64,000 nt of DNA from Cheiracanthium punctorium (GCA_038373885.1 JAWZYV010013180.1:47791-111790); one strand, 5' to 3'. Shown: positions 44,880-55,787, counted from the first letter of the stretch. Program-made: numbers and translations. The notes: generated by a model from the letters alone, not told the origin.

Positions 44880-45121
44880 TGTAGGAAGTTCAATGCAAAC
44901 TCCTGAGCTAACGCCGTTACATTATGTGTGGCGCGGCAGTCGCCTAGCAAGCATAACATGTTCCTTTCCTACTGCGTAATCGAGAGAGACGTTAACTGCA
45001 GCCGACGAGAGAAGACGTCTCCGTCGCTCAGTCTATCTAAGTGTTTGTAATTAATTGTCCGTGTGTAATTGTTGTTTAATAAAGTACCTTGTTTGTTAAT
45101 ATGGTCGTAGCCTTTTCCCCA
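44880..45121 (+). repeat. Gypsy 3' LTR (242 bp)
   Basis: Matches 39579-39820 at all positions I compared except one. Its AATAAA would terminate the element's RNA. The following TAATAT is the second copy of the target duplication. Confidence 0.93.
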
Positions 45122-45303
45122 TAATATTAAAAAACTCTGTTTTTCGAATTTTTGTGACATTTTGGTGCAATAGTGGACCCTCAAGATATATTTCAAAAAT
45201 TTTGAAATCCTGCATTTTTCTTATTCAATACAAAACACAACTTTTGGTCGCTATTGGATTTTGAAATTAAAAAAAGTTTTTTTCACTGCACCCTAATGTG
45301 TAG

Positions 45304-45750
45304 CAAAACATGGAGACCAAAGTGATAGTGTGAGAAAGTGTAAGTTAAAACTTACAAAAGTGCAAAAAGCACGTGTGAACAGAAGCTAAATCTCTTCTCA
45401 ACAACGGGGCGCATGGGACTTGTAAATTTGGAACGATTTAGCTTCAGGGAAAATTACTAAAAGGGACCGCCAATAAGAAAAAACAAAGCATGACACCAAC
45501 AAAAGAAATGATTACCGAGAACCATAAGCTCACCTACAGAAACTATTGTTCCTTTTTTTAAAATATTAACAACAATTTGATTAATTAAGTTTCATGAAAA
45601 AGAGATACATATACAGTATACTGAAGTGTGCATCTTTAAAAATACTGGACCAGCCAGATACAAACAAGATATTATACAACAGTGTACAAAGCAAGGAAGT
45701 GTCTGTGGGTACCTTCACAAATACGCCATTACTAAAATGAAAATATGCAT
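45304..45750 (-). other. Probable 3' non-coding part of the minus-strand Gypsy remnant
   Basis: This stretch lies between the TAGGGTG element and the stop of the minus-strand integrase. It has no frames. It may contain 3' UTR and LTR sequence of that Gypsy, continuing left of 37620 because the TAGGGTG element inserted into it, but I could not identify LTR ends. Confidence 0.35.
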
Positions 45751-46942
45751 CTACTTTCTAGGTCTTAAATTATACTGATTATATGAAGTTGCAGATAGAT
45801 TAAAATTATCTGTAAAACCATCATGGTAGTGATTATTACCAAATAAAGAAAGATATTCAGAACGTGGAGGAGCTAAAATTAATCTATCAATATGTACTCT
45901 CTGAGGTTCAAGATGAGGAGCTTGCAAACGTCTAATAGAGAAAGAAACAGGTGAGTGTTTTTCAGTGATCACATAAGGATCTGTGAATTTAGGTTTAAAT
46001 TTGTCCAAAGACTTTTTATAAACAATGTCATTTACATTTAAATCTCTGAGCTTAGCATGTTGTGAGTGTCTCTGAAAGCGAACTGTTTGTGAAGAAACTA
46101 TGTTTTGATAAGCTTTCTTATAAATAGAGTCTAATTCCTTCATTAATTTATAAGTGTGTATGTCATTAAGATTTGGTGGAGTTGACTCAAAGTTAAATGT
46201 GTCAAAAATAAGTGATAATTCTCTGCCAAAATGTAATAAATTAGGCGTAAATCCAGTAGTTGGATGTGTTGAACCATTGTACAAAGATTTGTGAATTAAA
46301 ATTGCATGTTCAAAGTTGTGGCCATCAAGTAATAAAGAATTTACAGAGTATTTAATGGAAGTATTTATGCGTTCAGCAATCGAATTACATTGTGGATGAC
46401 CAGCCGAAGAGTGATTAATTTTTATACCAAGTTTGTCATGAAAATGATTATAAATTGAGGCAACAAACTGTGGCCCTAAATCTGACAAAATCACTGCAGG
46501 ACGACCAAAAGTTGTAAAATATTTAAAAAGAGCCTCGACTATAACATTAGCAGACGTAGACGTAAGAGGCACAAGCTCCATATGGCGAGAGAAATGATCA
46601 GTGATTGTTAGAACAGTACGACCATTACTGAAGGGACCAACAAGGTCAATAGCAATAGTATGTCCTGGATAAGTATGTTTGTTGTAAAGGAGCAGGTCGA
46701 GTAGGATGATGTTTCACCTGTAAACGTACAGTACAAGAGGCAAGAAAGTTGACAGCATATTGATCAGTGTAAATACCTTTCCAAAAATACTTTCTTGTTA
46801 GAAATTCGTATGTCTTTTTTAAACCATAATGTGACAGATGAGAAATTGTTAAAGCATTTGCTTTGAACCCTCCCATTGTCAACCCCGTGTTAAGCCGTTC
46901 GTCGAGATTGCCTCTCAAATTGACAAGACCGACTATAGTCAC
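45751..46942 (-). pseudogene. Gypsy integrase remnant (second Gypsy lineage)
   Basis: On the minus strand, 46646-46942 keeps the HHCC finger region (ISHLSHYGLKKTYEFLTRKYF and the Cys of SCTVRLQVKHHP). After a frameshift near 46690-46640, the catalytic core follows: ILSDLGPQFVASIYNHF (second Asp) and GHPQCNSIAERINTSIKYS (Glu). A chromodomain-less C-terminus follows: RDLNVNDIVYKKS and DPYVITEKHSPVSFSIRRL. The frame ends in NQYNLRPRK. The sequence differs clearly from the 39.6-45.1 kb Gypsy, so it is another family. RT and everything upstream are missing. Confidence 0.85.
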
Positions 46943-47577
46943 TAATTGAAGATTCCTTCAAAAGCGCCTAGGCCGTATTTTCGGTTTAGGTGTTATCTCG
47001 CCGCGTAAATAGGGGAAAGCAGTGACCCCTTGCTGATTAGCTATTTCCTACGTTCCAAATAAACCAGGCGAAAAGGGAGACCGCCATTTTCACCCACACA
47101 CGAAACGGACTTAGGGAAAATATTCTTCCTCCCTTTCCTCGCTTGTTGCTGTGATTTCAAGTGAAATAGAAAATTTGTCATGCAGGGGCTTTCATAAGCT
47201 ATTTATTTATTTTATTATTAGATAGGCCACGTTTCAGTGTTTTGTAACTTCAATTTTTGAAACTTAAGAAAAATTTATTTGGCGTGAACCATAATTAATA
47301 TGTACAGTATGTATCGAAACATAATTTGTGTTTCAGAGCCGTACACCGGACATGGACGGGAGAGCTGAACGTGTTTTTAAAGTGTCAAATTCCATGTAGA
47401 AGTTTTCATTTACGAAAAAGCTGCCTTTATTTTCTTCGTTTATAAGTAAAATAATTTAGGAATTAATTTACATTAGGTATAGTTATATATATATATATAG
47501 TACAATTAAAAAAAAGGAATAAAAATGGAAACAATAAGAGACACACACGCGCACGCACACACATATACAGTCGACTC

Positions 47578-48506
47578 TCAATATCTCGAAGTCGGCTGGA
47601 CCGGCAAAAAATATTCGATATAACAGAAATTCGAGAGATCGGAAATCCCACATAATATCTTATTCAGGGGCATGTTTTTACCGTGTTTAACACACGGTAA
47701 AAATATACCCCTGAATGAGGGCCGTAGCCAGAAATTTTTCATGGGGGGCGTTACGACTAAGGGGGCGTACTTACCCCTTACGGGGGTGGGCACTACAACT
47801 CATATATATGTATACGTGTGTGTGATAAAGTAGTGAAGAATATACATTTTGTATGTCAAAAATTTCTCATGGGGGCGTTATGACCTCCCATAACCCCCTC
47901 CCCCTTAGCTACGCCCCTGCCGCATTAAATGAAACTCTCTGAAGCAAAATGTTCCGACTTTTCTGATGATAAGTGGGTAATTTGATCGTTAGTAATAATG
48001 TTAGAAGAATCAAAACGGTACGAAGGTGGACCAGAGGGGTCCCCCCCCCTCCACGAAATTAAAAATTTTGTTAACAAAATGATAATGTGAAGTCTTTTTG
48101 TGAACAATTCTGCCTTTTTCACCTTATGGTACCCCTCCAAAATGTATTGCTGTGTTCGGCCCCAGAAGAATTAATAGATAATACACAGAATAATTAATTG
48201 ACCAATTCTATTTAGGATTGGGGTACTAGATAATTTTTCACAATACATTTTTTAGTTTCGATTTCATGTTATACTTATCATTATTTTTATACAAAGCATT
48301 AAAGGCATCTTGCGGCAAGTTAACAGGGCTTGCAAATTTCTAAGTAACTGTAAATATCGAGATAAGCGGAATGATAGATTAGTATCTTCGAGATAGTGAG
48401 AAAAAAATTCTCTTAAATTATACATTAGGTCAATATGGGGCTGTAAAAAAACTTAGAGATTATCGAAAATCGAGATAAACGAAGTCGAGATATCGAGATT
48501 CAATTG
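47578..48506. mobile_element. pogo/Tigger-like element within the long-TIR element
   Basis: Left end CAGTCGACTCTCAATATCTC and right end, reversed, CAATTGAATCTCGATATCTC are inverted and flanked by TA on both sides (47576-47577, 48507-48508). Repeated AGATATCGAGAT-type motifs lie within. No transposase frame. A hairpin of TTTTTACCGTGTTTAACACA type lies at about 47664-47712. Confidence 0.78.
47716..47919. mobile_element. hAT MITE, CAGGGGCGTAGCCAG family, inside Tigger
   Basis: Left end TGAGGGCCGTAGCCAGAAAT and right end TTAGCTACGCCCCTG, with the family interior (ACTCATATATATGTATACG, TTTTGTATGTCAAAAATTT). The flanks do not repeat, so the left edge may be damaged. Confidence 0.7.
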
Positions 48507-48994
48507 TATGTATGAAGCTCACACCCCAAAACACGAATTTAAACGCAGCTTTTTCGTAAATGAAAAATTCTACATGGAATTTGACACTTTAAAAACACGT
48601 ACAGCTCTCCCGTCCATGTCCGGTGTACGGCTCTGAAGCACAAATTATGTTTCGATACATACTGTGCATATTAATTATGGTTCACGCCAAATAAATTTTT
48701 CTTAGGTTTCAAAAATTGAAGTTACAAAACACTGAAAAATGTCCTATCTAATAATAAAATAAATAAATAGCTTATGAAAGCCCCTGCATGACAAATTTTC
48801 TATTTCACTTGAAAGCACAGCAACAAGCGATGAAAGGGAGGAAGAATATTTTCCCTAAGTCCGTTTCATGTGTGGGTGAAAATGGCGGTCTCCCTGTTCG
48901 CCTGGTTTATTTGGAACGCAGGAAATAGCTAACCAGCAAGGGGTCACTGCTTTCCCCAATTTACGCGGCGAGATAACACCTACACCGTATTTTC

Positions 48995-51902
48995 TCACTT
49001 TCTATTTTTGCTTCTCAAAACGTCAAGGCCATGTCCTGAAATTGTCCCTTCCCCCTCTGAGAATTCGTGAGAACGGAGAGGCAATTAGCTGCCACAATGG
49101 GGGGTGTTCTGCTGGCCTGGGGGTCCACTGTAGTATCGGCGGTGGAGTTTTTTTCAATGGCTATGACACGACGGACCCTGGTAGTGTTATGAAAAGGACG
49201 AATGGATTCTGATCCCCTCTAACCTAATTACTGTCAAGGTTGTCTTCAAATTTCGCGTACGCATAGCTGGGGAATGTTCGTACATCCATTAATTCAAAAT
49301 TAGGGAATAAGAGTTTAATTATACAGAAAGCATATTAGTCAGATCTGTTGATTTCTTTCTTCTTTTTTAAATTGCTTGCTTTTATATTTTACTTGCAAAA
49401 TTTTCCACTACTGATATAGACATCAAAAGACAAAGTTTATAGCTCCGTTTAAGATACATTTAATGTATTTTTAAAACACCTTGGCAATAATTATTATTGA
49501 GGAAGACACATGAATATTTTTATAAAAATGACGTAAGTGGAGTATCGAAACTTGAAAGTGCTTTTTTATCCCATTTTAACACTTTCTTACGAAGTTGATG
49601 ATGAATCATCTGCGATTTCGATTTGTCTGCTTGTCTGTCTCCTAATTGCTGTGGACATGGAATTAAGGGTTTGTACGAAATTTTAGTGATATTATGAAAG
49701 GAGAGTGGAAAAAGCGAACAATATTAAAGATGTCATTTTTTATGGAAAAGAACTTCCCCTGTCTTCTAGCGTTTGCTGTAGGGAAAGGTTTTGTGGTATA
49801 TTGAATTTTTTGCTCTATTTTAGCACTAAAATGCTTGATAGTCTGGAATAGAAACTTTTAAGTAACAAAAAGCGCTTTTAAAAGTACTTTTAAAAGCGCT
49901 TTTCCAATTCCCCTCCACCACATAATATTTACAATAATTTTAGAGGTATATTTTTTAAGGGGGGAAAAAACAGTGTTTTGGTGCATATTTTTTTTTTAAA
50001 GGCTGTAAAAATCTTGCAGAAATAACAATTTTACATACGTAAGCCAGACAAATTGTGTGTCCGTATGTGAGGGAGGTCTGTTTTGGTTTGAGCTTCGGCA
50101 AACCTACACGAGGGAGATCTGGTCCAGGAAGATTTCTTGGTCGGGAGACTTTTTATTAACCTAACACCTGGAGAAAACCGACCAAAATTCCAGACAGTTT
50201 GATAGCCGGGTGGTAGGCCCTAACACGAGACTTCCATATTTCAGTCGTTTACCATGTTTAGTGTCTTTGTCTACGTTTAGTGTTATGTCTTACCATGGCA
50301 CTCGAAATAGCCCATGCACGTTAACATTCATAAAGGAACTATGCGGTTAAAGGTCTAAATACTTCAAAACCTTCTCAATCACTCTATCAGTTTACAGAGA
50401 AAGCTTATTTTTCTAGCTACTAAAAGTCATCTCTGAGACACCCTCCCAACCACAAATGAAAATAACCTCAAATAAGTTCCATTTTTTGTAGTTTCCAGAA
50501 TTCAAGAAACATACCGATCCCCCCCCCCTAAACTTATTGAGCTGCTGCGCTTCTGCTTACAGCAGACCCACTTATTAAAAAAATGTGTGTATATATATAT
50601 TAATTTAAACAAAAAGATTTAAAATATTCATTTTTAAGGTGATAATTCTGAAATTTTCGAACCTCGCTGGTCTACTACGGTCTATGTTGCTGTGTTAAGC
50701 ACGAGGACCATCTGATAAAGTAAGAATACCTTTGGCGAACGACATATTAAGGGGTTCTAACACATATTCATGTTACATTTGGAGAAAACCGCCCAAAACT
50801 CCAGACCGTTAGATCAGCAAATGCGGTGTAATCCAAAACTCTGGACCTTCACACTACCTCACACCTCACATCCACCAATTTTCACTCTCTTATCCTCTCG
50901 GCCATTCTATGGAGATAAGAATGTGGTGGGCGGAAAAAAGCGCACTCGGAAAAAAACGCACGATATTGAAGGGGCTTATTTTTTTTTATATGAGTGGGTG
51001 GATGGGCGGGATTGGCGCTTGAAATAAAAAATGTAAAAAAGGAGTGGACATTCGAAAGGGTGCTTTTTGGTGTAGTGATTTTTTTTAAGTATTTGATTTT
51101 TTGTTTCATTTTTATACTAAACTGTTTCACACTCTGAATGCCTAATCCCCCCCCCCCCCTAATAGAAACACTAGTATTTTCACTTAGCCTTGAGTTAAAT
51201 GCTGGGTTCAAATTTGTAGAAGAGGGAGGTGAGGATATTCACTCATTGACTACTGGGCTCAAATTTGTTTTGTAATAAAAGTGCAGATGTGTAGTAATTT
51301 CTTTTCTTTGTGAAAAAATAAAAATAAAAAATTAATTAATTACTACACTAATACACTAATGTACCCCTGTTTACGCTCTTTTGGATGCCCACTTGTTTTG
51401 CACATTTATTGTGGGCTGTTTTCCGTGATTCTAACAATGTCCATTTGGGGAACAGGCCCCCTCATTTTTTTTAAGTCAGTGCCAGTGACTCTTAGATAGT
51501 CTCATCGGACATGATGGCAACGTGGAAATCAAACAACCACAATCATGCGAAATCCTATGCTCAGATGTTGCAATACAGAGTCGTAAGTGCGCATTCTAGG
51601 GTTTGAAGGGAAAGAATGTAAATAATTGAAAGAATGTAAAATTGAAATATATGTAAATCTGCCGCAGGGGACCAAATGCTCAGTTTTGTCTCCTGAAACA
51701 AACCATAATATTGAGTGGAGATATGAGGTATCAGATTTGAGACACAAAAGTTAGGGTAATGTTGCAATTAAAATCAAAACAAGGGTTTGAGTGACACAGT
51801 TTTTTCGAGATCTATAGCACTTTTATGGCTGTCATCTCAGTTGTTCATAAGTACACAATCATATTTATTGATATCAAAGTACAATTGACAATTTTACATC
51901 CA
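48995..51902. other. Unassigned region
   Basis: No supported gene. A perfect 36-bp palindrome is listed separately. C runs at 50519-50528 and 51149-51160 and a motif GGAGAAAACCG.CC.AAA.TCCAGAC present twice (50170 and 50780) suggest decayed elements. The overlapping frames at 50770-51211 are purine/pyrimidine-biased DNA and not genes. Confidence 0.4.
49868..49903. repeat. Perfect 36-bp palindrome
   Basis: Consists of AAAAGCGCTTTT on each side of AAAAGTACTTTT and is its own reverse complement without a spacer. It can extrude as a cruciform. Confidence 0.9.
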
Positions 51903-51976
51903 CGCCCAAAGCCGGGAGTCGAACCCGGGCCCAAAGGATGGTAGTAGGGCGCGCTAGCCACTACACCGCCTGGGCG
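51903..51976 (-). repeat. tRNA-like sequence, probably a SINE head
   Basis: On the minus strand a perfect Pol III B box, GGTTCGACTCC, lies within an intact T-arm (CCGGGTTCGACTCCCGG). An A-box-like GTGTAGTGGCTAGCGC precedes it. The 7-bp acceptor stem CGCCCAG/TTTGGGCG closes. The anticodon arm does not form a standard 5-bp stem with a 7-base loop, so a functional tRNA is unlikely. The downstream 150 bases would be the SINE body. A tRNA pseudogene is the alternative. Confidence 0.6.
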
Positions 51977-53794
51977 GCAAAACAAGGGTAAAAACAACCT
52001 ACTATTTATTTATATTTACTTGAATAAATCAGAGGGAAGACCACCGTCTTTTTTTGTTAAAACAAGCATATGTTTTTATATTAATAATAAAAAGAACTAG
52101 AATTATGAAAATAAAATTTCTTTTATACGCAAATAAGTTAAAAGTTGAATTAAATTTTGAAAGGCTAAATTAGGAATAAAAAACTATGCACGTTTATTTG
52201 ACGTGGATGGAAAACTTCGAGAAATTCTGTAGAACATGCACATGATAAAAGTGTATTATTTAAGCAGTTTTTATAGAGAAACATACTAAAAATGATTTGC
52301 AAGGAAAATCATAAAGAAATAATCGGGGGGGGGGGAAGTAAATTTGATAAATTTATTTATACGTTGAGGGGGGAGGGAATAGGGAAATAAGCTATCAGAA
52401 TTATGGGAATTTAAAAGATTTCATTATTTGTTTTGGTTCAGCTTTGTTGTATCTCAATCACAATATTTTAATACAGATTTCATGGAGGGAGGGGGGAGGG
52501 AGAACAGAGAGCATAAAATATACTATTTTTCTCAAGATTTATGCTATGGAATCCAGCGAAAGGGCAATTCTTGTGAATGACATGCAGTTTACAGTTTTTT
52601 GCACCATTCACAACTTTAAAAGAAAAATGCCTGAACATTACATCTACTGCATCAGAATGACTTTATAATTCCCTGAAAATATTCTTTTGGGTAAAGGAAT
52701 AAAGGTTTAAGTGTTTAAGAAGAACAAAGATAATTTCTGAAAGTATACGCAATTACTATCCCTCGCCCCCCCAATTAAAAAAAAAAACCTTAATTTTTTA
52801 GTAAAAAATAACTCTCCCACAAACTCCACTGAAAAATAACTCCACGTGATCTCTCCCACATAAAGAGTCTTCTTCATAGCGTCTTTTCAATGATGAAAGC
52901 GAACAGGTTAAATATGGGTTACTTCAGAGCTCCAGCAGGGCATAGCGACTGCATGAGCGCAGAACTTGATCAGTGCAACATTCAAATATGTGCGCTTGGA
53001 CACAACATTTACTATAGAAAAGAGTCTTCTTGATTGTTTCTTTTCAGTAATGGCAAGGAAATTAACAATGGGTTTAATAATGTGTTAAACTAGTTAACAA
53101 CTCGAGAGATTTTTATGCTTAAGTGTGCTAAGTGTTAAGATTTAGTGAGCCTCTCTTTTTTAAAATTGGTTTGATTCATACTTTTTCTTTCATAATGAAG
53201 AGAGTATCTTTGTTAAGATTGCCGTATGATTTTTTTTTTTCTTTTTTTTGTAAGCAAAATTTGAGAGTGCGAGAGATTTTGTAAGCAAAATTTATAATTT
53301 GAGAAAAAAAATTAAATGAAAATATCCCAGTACTATAAAAACAAAGCCAATTTGTTTTACCAGTGACCCATATTTAGACCTACGCCTATGCAAGATTCCT
53401 GTAACTGTTTTTAAAGACAAATGCTGGAAAGTGCTTCATAATCTATGCATTTGTCATGATTTATTTCCTAATTTTATTACTAGTCTATTATTATTCTTAT
53501 TATTTTTATTATTATTAGCACTTGAGAGTGCTATTTATTTCAATCACGAGTTTTTTGTCTACGCGAGTTTTTCTACGCGCCGTATCACTTTTCAATTTTT
53601 GTTGATTTTAGGGACTTGGGTAGGGTTTTCTTTAGTTTTCAATCTATATTCTTGCATTCTGTGTGGTTTTTTTCCTTGGTACGTTGTTTTTTTACCCTAC
53701 TTTTTTTTTCTTCCTACCTAGCGTGAATGAAGTATTTTGAAATTTAAAGTATGATTTTTTTCATACTTTCTTGGCTATTTCTATTAAAAGGTTA
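51977..53794. other. Unassigned AT-rich region
   Basis: No gene supported. Two related segments, AAAGAGTCTTCTT...TCTTTTCA.TAATG, at 52864-52895 and 53019-53053 are a diverged direct duplication. G runs at 52324-52334 and 52480-52500. The 96-codon frame at 53431-53721 is a hydrophobic, Phe/Leu-rich translation of T-rich DNA and not trusted. Confidence 0.4.
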
Positions 53795-54307
53795 TCTCTC
53801 TATTCTAAAAAAAAGTAACGGCCGCGGTCGTCGCTGTCAAAGCTTGTTGGGTTATCTCCTCCTGAACCGTGTGGATTTGAGTTTTGACTAAGGTGTCCAT
53901 AGATTCGAAAAATTCCGAGGAACCTGATAAACTGATTTAAATTTCGAAAATCGAATTATTTTAGAAGATATTAATAAAAAACTGAAAAAAAAATAAACAT
54001 AATGGTTGCCAGATTTGGCATAAAATCATTCACTCCTTTGCAACAAAGCAATTCCAAGTATGTAGAATAGCGTGAAATTGACAAACATGAAGTAGAATGA
54101 TACCCATTTTACGCCAAATTAAAAAGTATATGAAATAAATAACTCCAAGTGTGTTACACAAAGTTGACAATTTCAAATAGTAAGTTCGCTTAGACAACAG
54201 GAGTTTAGAATGAGCGACTATTCGTTTTTGCAAAACAGAATAACTAATTGTAAATGATTTTAAAAGTGCCATCTTGGCATTAGGAATAATCTGGCAAAAT
54301 GGTATCT
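53795..54307. repeat. Dispersed ~490-bp repeat, copy B
   Basis: Matches copy A (29551-30271 minus its MITE) from TCTCTCTATTCTA to CTGGCAAAATGGTATCT. This copy shows the empty site of the mariner-like MITE (GGCATTAGGAATAATCTGG). It runs directly into the tandem array. Confidence 0.8.
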
Positions 54308-54313
54308 AATGCG

Positions 54314-55310
54314 CTGCAGTGCCATGTAGTAGTGAGTAACAGCTAAATGAATTGTTAGAATATATTCTGCTCGCTCAAATGTGTAAGTATAAAAATTTTT
54401 ATGGCGATTGATCGAACGATGTGCTGCAGCGCCATCTTGTGGCAAGTTATAGTCAAACAGATAGCGTAAAAGTATTCTCCATGTTCGTATATCCATGTGT
54501 ACCAATTGTGATAGAAATTGGTTGACCGGTATTTTCACAGCAAGCGCTTAAACGAAATAGAATTCGACGTTCTGCAGCACCATCTAGCGGCAAGTTACAG
54601 CAAAATGAATAATGTAAAAATATTCTACGTCTTCAAATATCTGTGTGTACCAATTTTCATCAAATCAGTTGAACGGTATTTTCATAGCAAGCGGTCGAAC
54701 GGAATAGAATTCGACACTCTGCAGCACCATCTAGCGGCAAGTTATAGCAAAATGTATAGTGTAAAAATATTCTCCGTGTTCACATATCTAAACGTAACAA
54801 TTTTCGTCAGAGTAAGTTAAACGGCATTTTCATAGCAAACGGTTGAAAAGAATTCGACGTTCGACGTTCTGCTGCGCCACCTAGCAGCGAGTTAGAGGAA
54901 AATGGATAGTGTAAAAATATTTTCTGTGTTCAAATATCCATGTGTACCAATTTTCATAAAATCGTTTGAACGGTACTTTCATAGCAAGCGGTTGAACGGA
55001 ATAGAATTCGACGCTCTGCAGAGCCATCTAGCAGCAAGTCATGGCAAAACGGATAGTGTAAATATATTCTCCGTGTTCAAATACCCATGCGTACCAATTT
55101 TCGTCAAGATAGGTCAAACGGTATTTTCATAGCAGGCGGTTGAATAGAATTCGATGTTCTGCAGCGCCACCTAGCGGAGAGATAGAGGAAAATGGATAGC
55201 ATAAAAACCTTCTCCGTGACAAAAGACTTAAGTGTACCAAATTTCATGCTGATCAGTCAAACGGTTTTGGAGTTTTTCAACGTCATACACACCCACAAAT
55301 ATTCATTTTT
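54314..55310 (+). repeat. Tandem array of ~147-bp units
   Basis: Units marked by CTGCAGCxCCATCTAGCGGC start at 54314, 54424, 54572, 54719, 54869, 55016 and 55159. Spacings are 110, then 143-150 bases. Each unit also carries TGTACCAATTTTCAT and GAACGGTATTTTCATAGCAA. The last unit ends GGTTTTGGAGTTTTTCAACG then CATTTTTATATATATGG, which resembles the 3' end of RTE-type retrotransposons or SINEs. Frames across it are by-products. Confidence 0.88.
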
Positions 55311-55787
55311 ATATATATGGATAACACATCGAAATTGCTAGTACCAGAACACTCTAGAATATTCAAATAATTTGTTCTTTTTCACTTGTCAAAATAACTT
55401 GAATTTCTTTCAGGTAAAATGGTTCGCAGACGGTAATTGCTTGAGATCCAGTTTTCCTGCTGATATGGCAACAGACGATAAACATTAAATTTTAATATTT
55501 TATTGGAGTTGAAATTCAAAAGTTCTCATGAGTTAGAAAAGGACAGATATATATTTTTTCACATTTTCGCCACCCACAACCACCCACTTCCACCTAACGC
55601 GACCAAACTCCCTTACTTTCACCGTGAGACCAAGAGGTATTTACCACCCTAACGGGAAGTTAATTCGAGTAGGTGGTGATAGAGAAAACCCTGTCTTTAC
55701 AAACGAACATTAGCATTTTATATATATATTAAGATTTAGTGTGTATTTCTGTTCAAGTCAGAGAGAATTGCTAGTGAAATAAAGTAT
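55311..55787. other. Spacer, possibly 5' region of the following Gypsy
   Basis: No LTR pair was found. The stretch 55560-55690 has CACCCAC-type C-rich runs. A leader for the gag frame at 55788 would lie here. Confidence 0.3.

Larger units (their letters stand above)
39579..45121 (+). mobile_element. Gypsy (Ty3) LTR retrotransposon, nearly complete, 5543 bp
   Basis: Two 242-bp LTRs in direct orientation bracket gag, protease, RT, RNase H and integrase in the Gypsy order. The flanks TAATAT (39573-39578 and 45122-45127) are identical 6-mers, read as the target duplication. The LTRs differ at one position that I can see (CTCCTTAG against CTCCTGAG), which implies recent insertion. No envelope frame follows integrase. 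Two single-base frameshifts break the coding region; see findings. Confidence 0.95.
37628..45295 (-). mobile_element. TAGGGTG element: hAT-like, ~175-bp TIRs, 8-bp TSD, split by Gypsy
   Basis: Both ends begin TAGGGTGCAGTGAAAAAAAC and stay alignable inward for about 175 bases (through TTGTGTTTTGTATTGAATAA and CTATTGCACCAAA). The exact duplication ATGTGTAG lies at 37620-37627 and 45296-45303. Without the 5.5-kb Gypsy insertion the element is about 2.1 kb. It contains a decayed gene on the minus strand. The 8-bp duplication suggests hAT, but the TIRs are much longer than usual for hAT and no hAT motif is recognised in the remnant. Confidence 0.85.
46983..48986. mobile_element. Long-TIR DNA element, 2004 bp, 8-bp TSD, superfamily unassigned
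   Basis: Two inverted arms of about 440 bp (46983-47424 and 48546-48986) align almost throughout, from GGTTTAGGTGTTATCTCGCC (left) and GGTGTAGGTGTTATCTCGCC (right, reversed) to TTCATTTACGAAAAAGCTGC. Flanks are the exact 8-mer GTATTTTC (46975-46982 and 48987-48994); extending the match by CC on the left gives up to ten bases. The spacer of about 1.1 kb is mostly a Tigger-like element, so the original spacer may have been very short. No transposase. Confidence 0.88.

Noticed and set aside
51903..51976. Functional tRNA gene
   Set aside because: The anticodon arm does not form a normal 5-bp stem with a 7-base loop, so a SINE or pseudogene is more likely.
53431..53721. 96-codon frame that looks like a membrane protein
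   Set aside because: The hydrophobic residues come from T-rich DNA translating as Phe, Leu and Ile; no other support.
54518..55132. Short protein repeats encoded by the 147-bp array
   Set aside because: Unit length varies between 143 and 150 bases, so the frame is not maintained across units.
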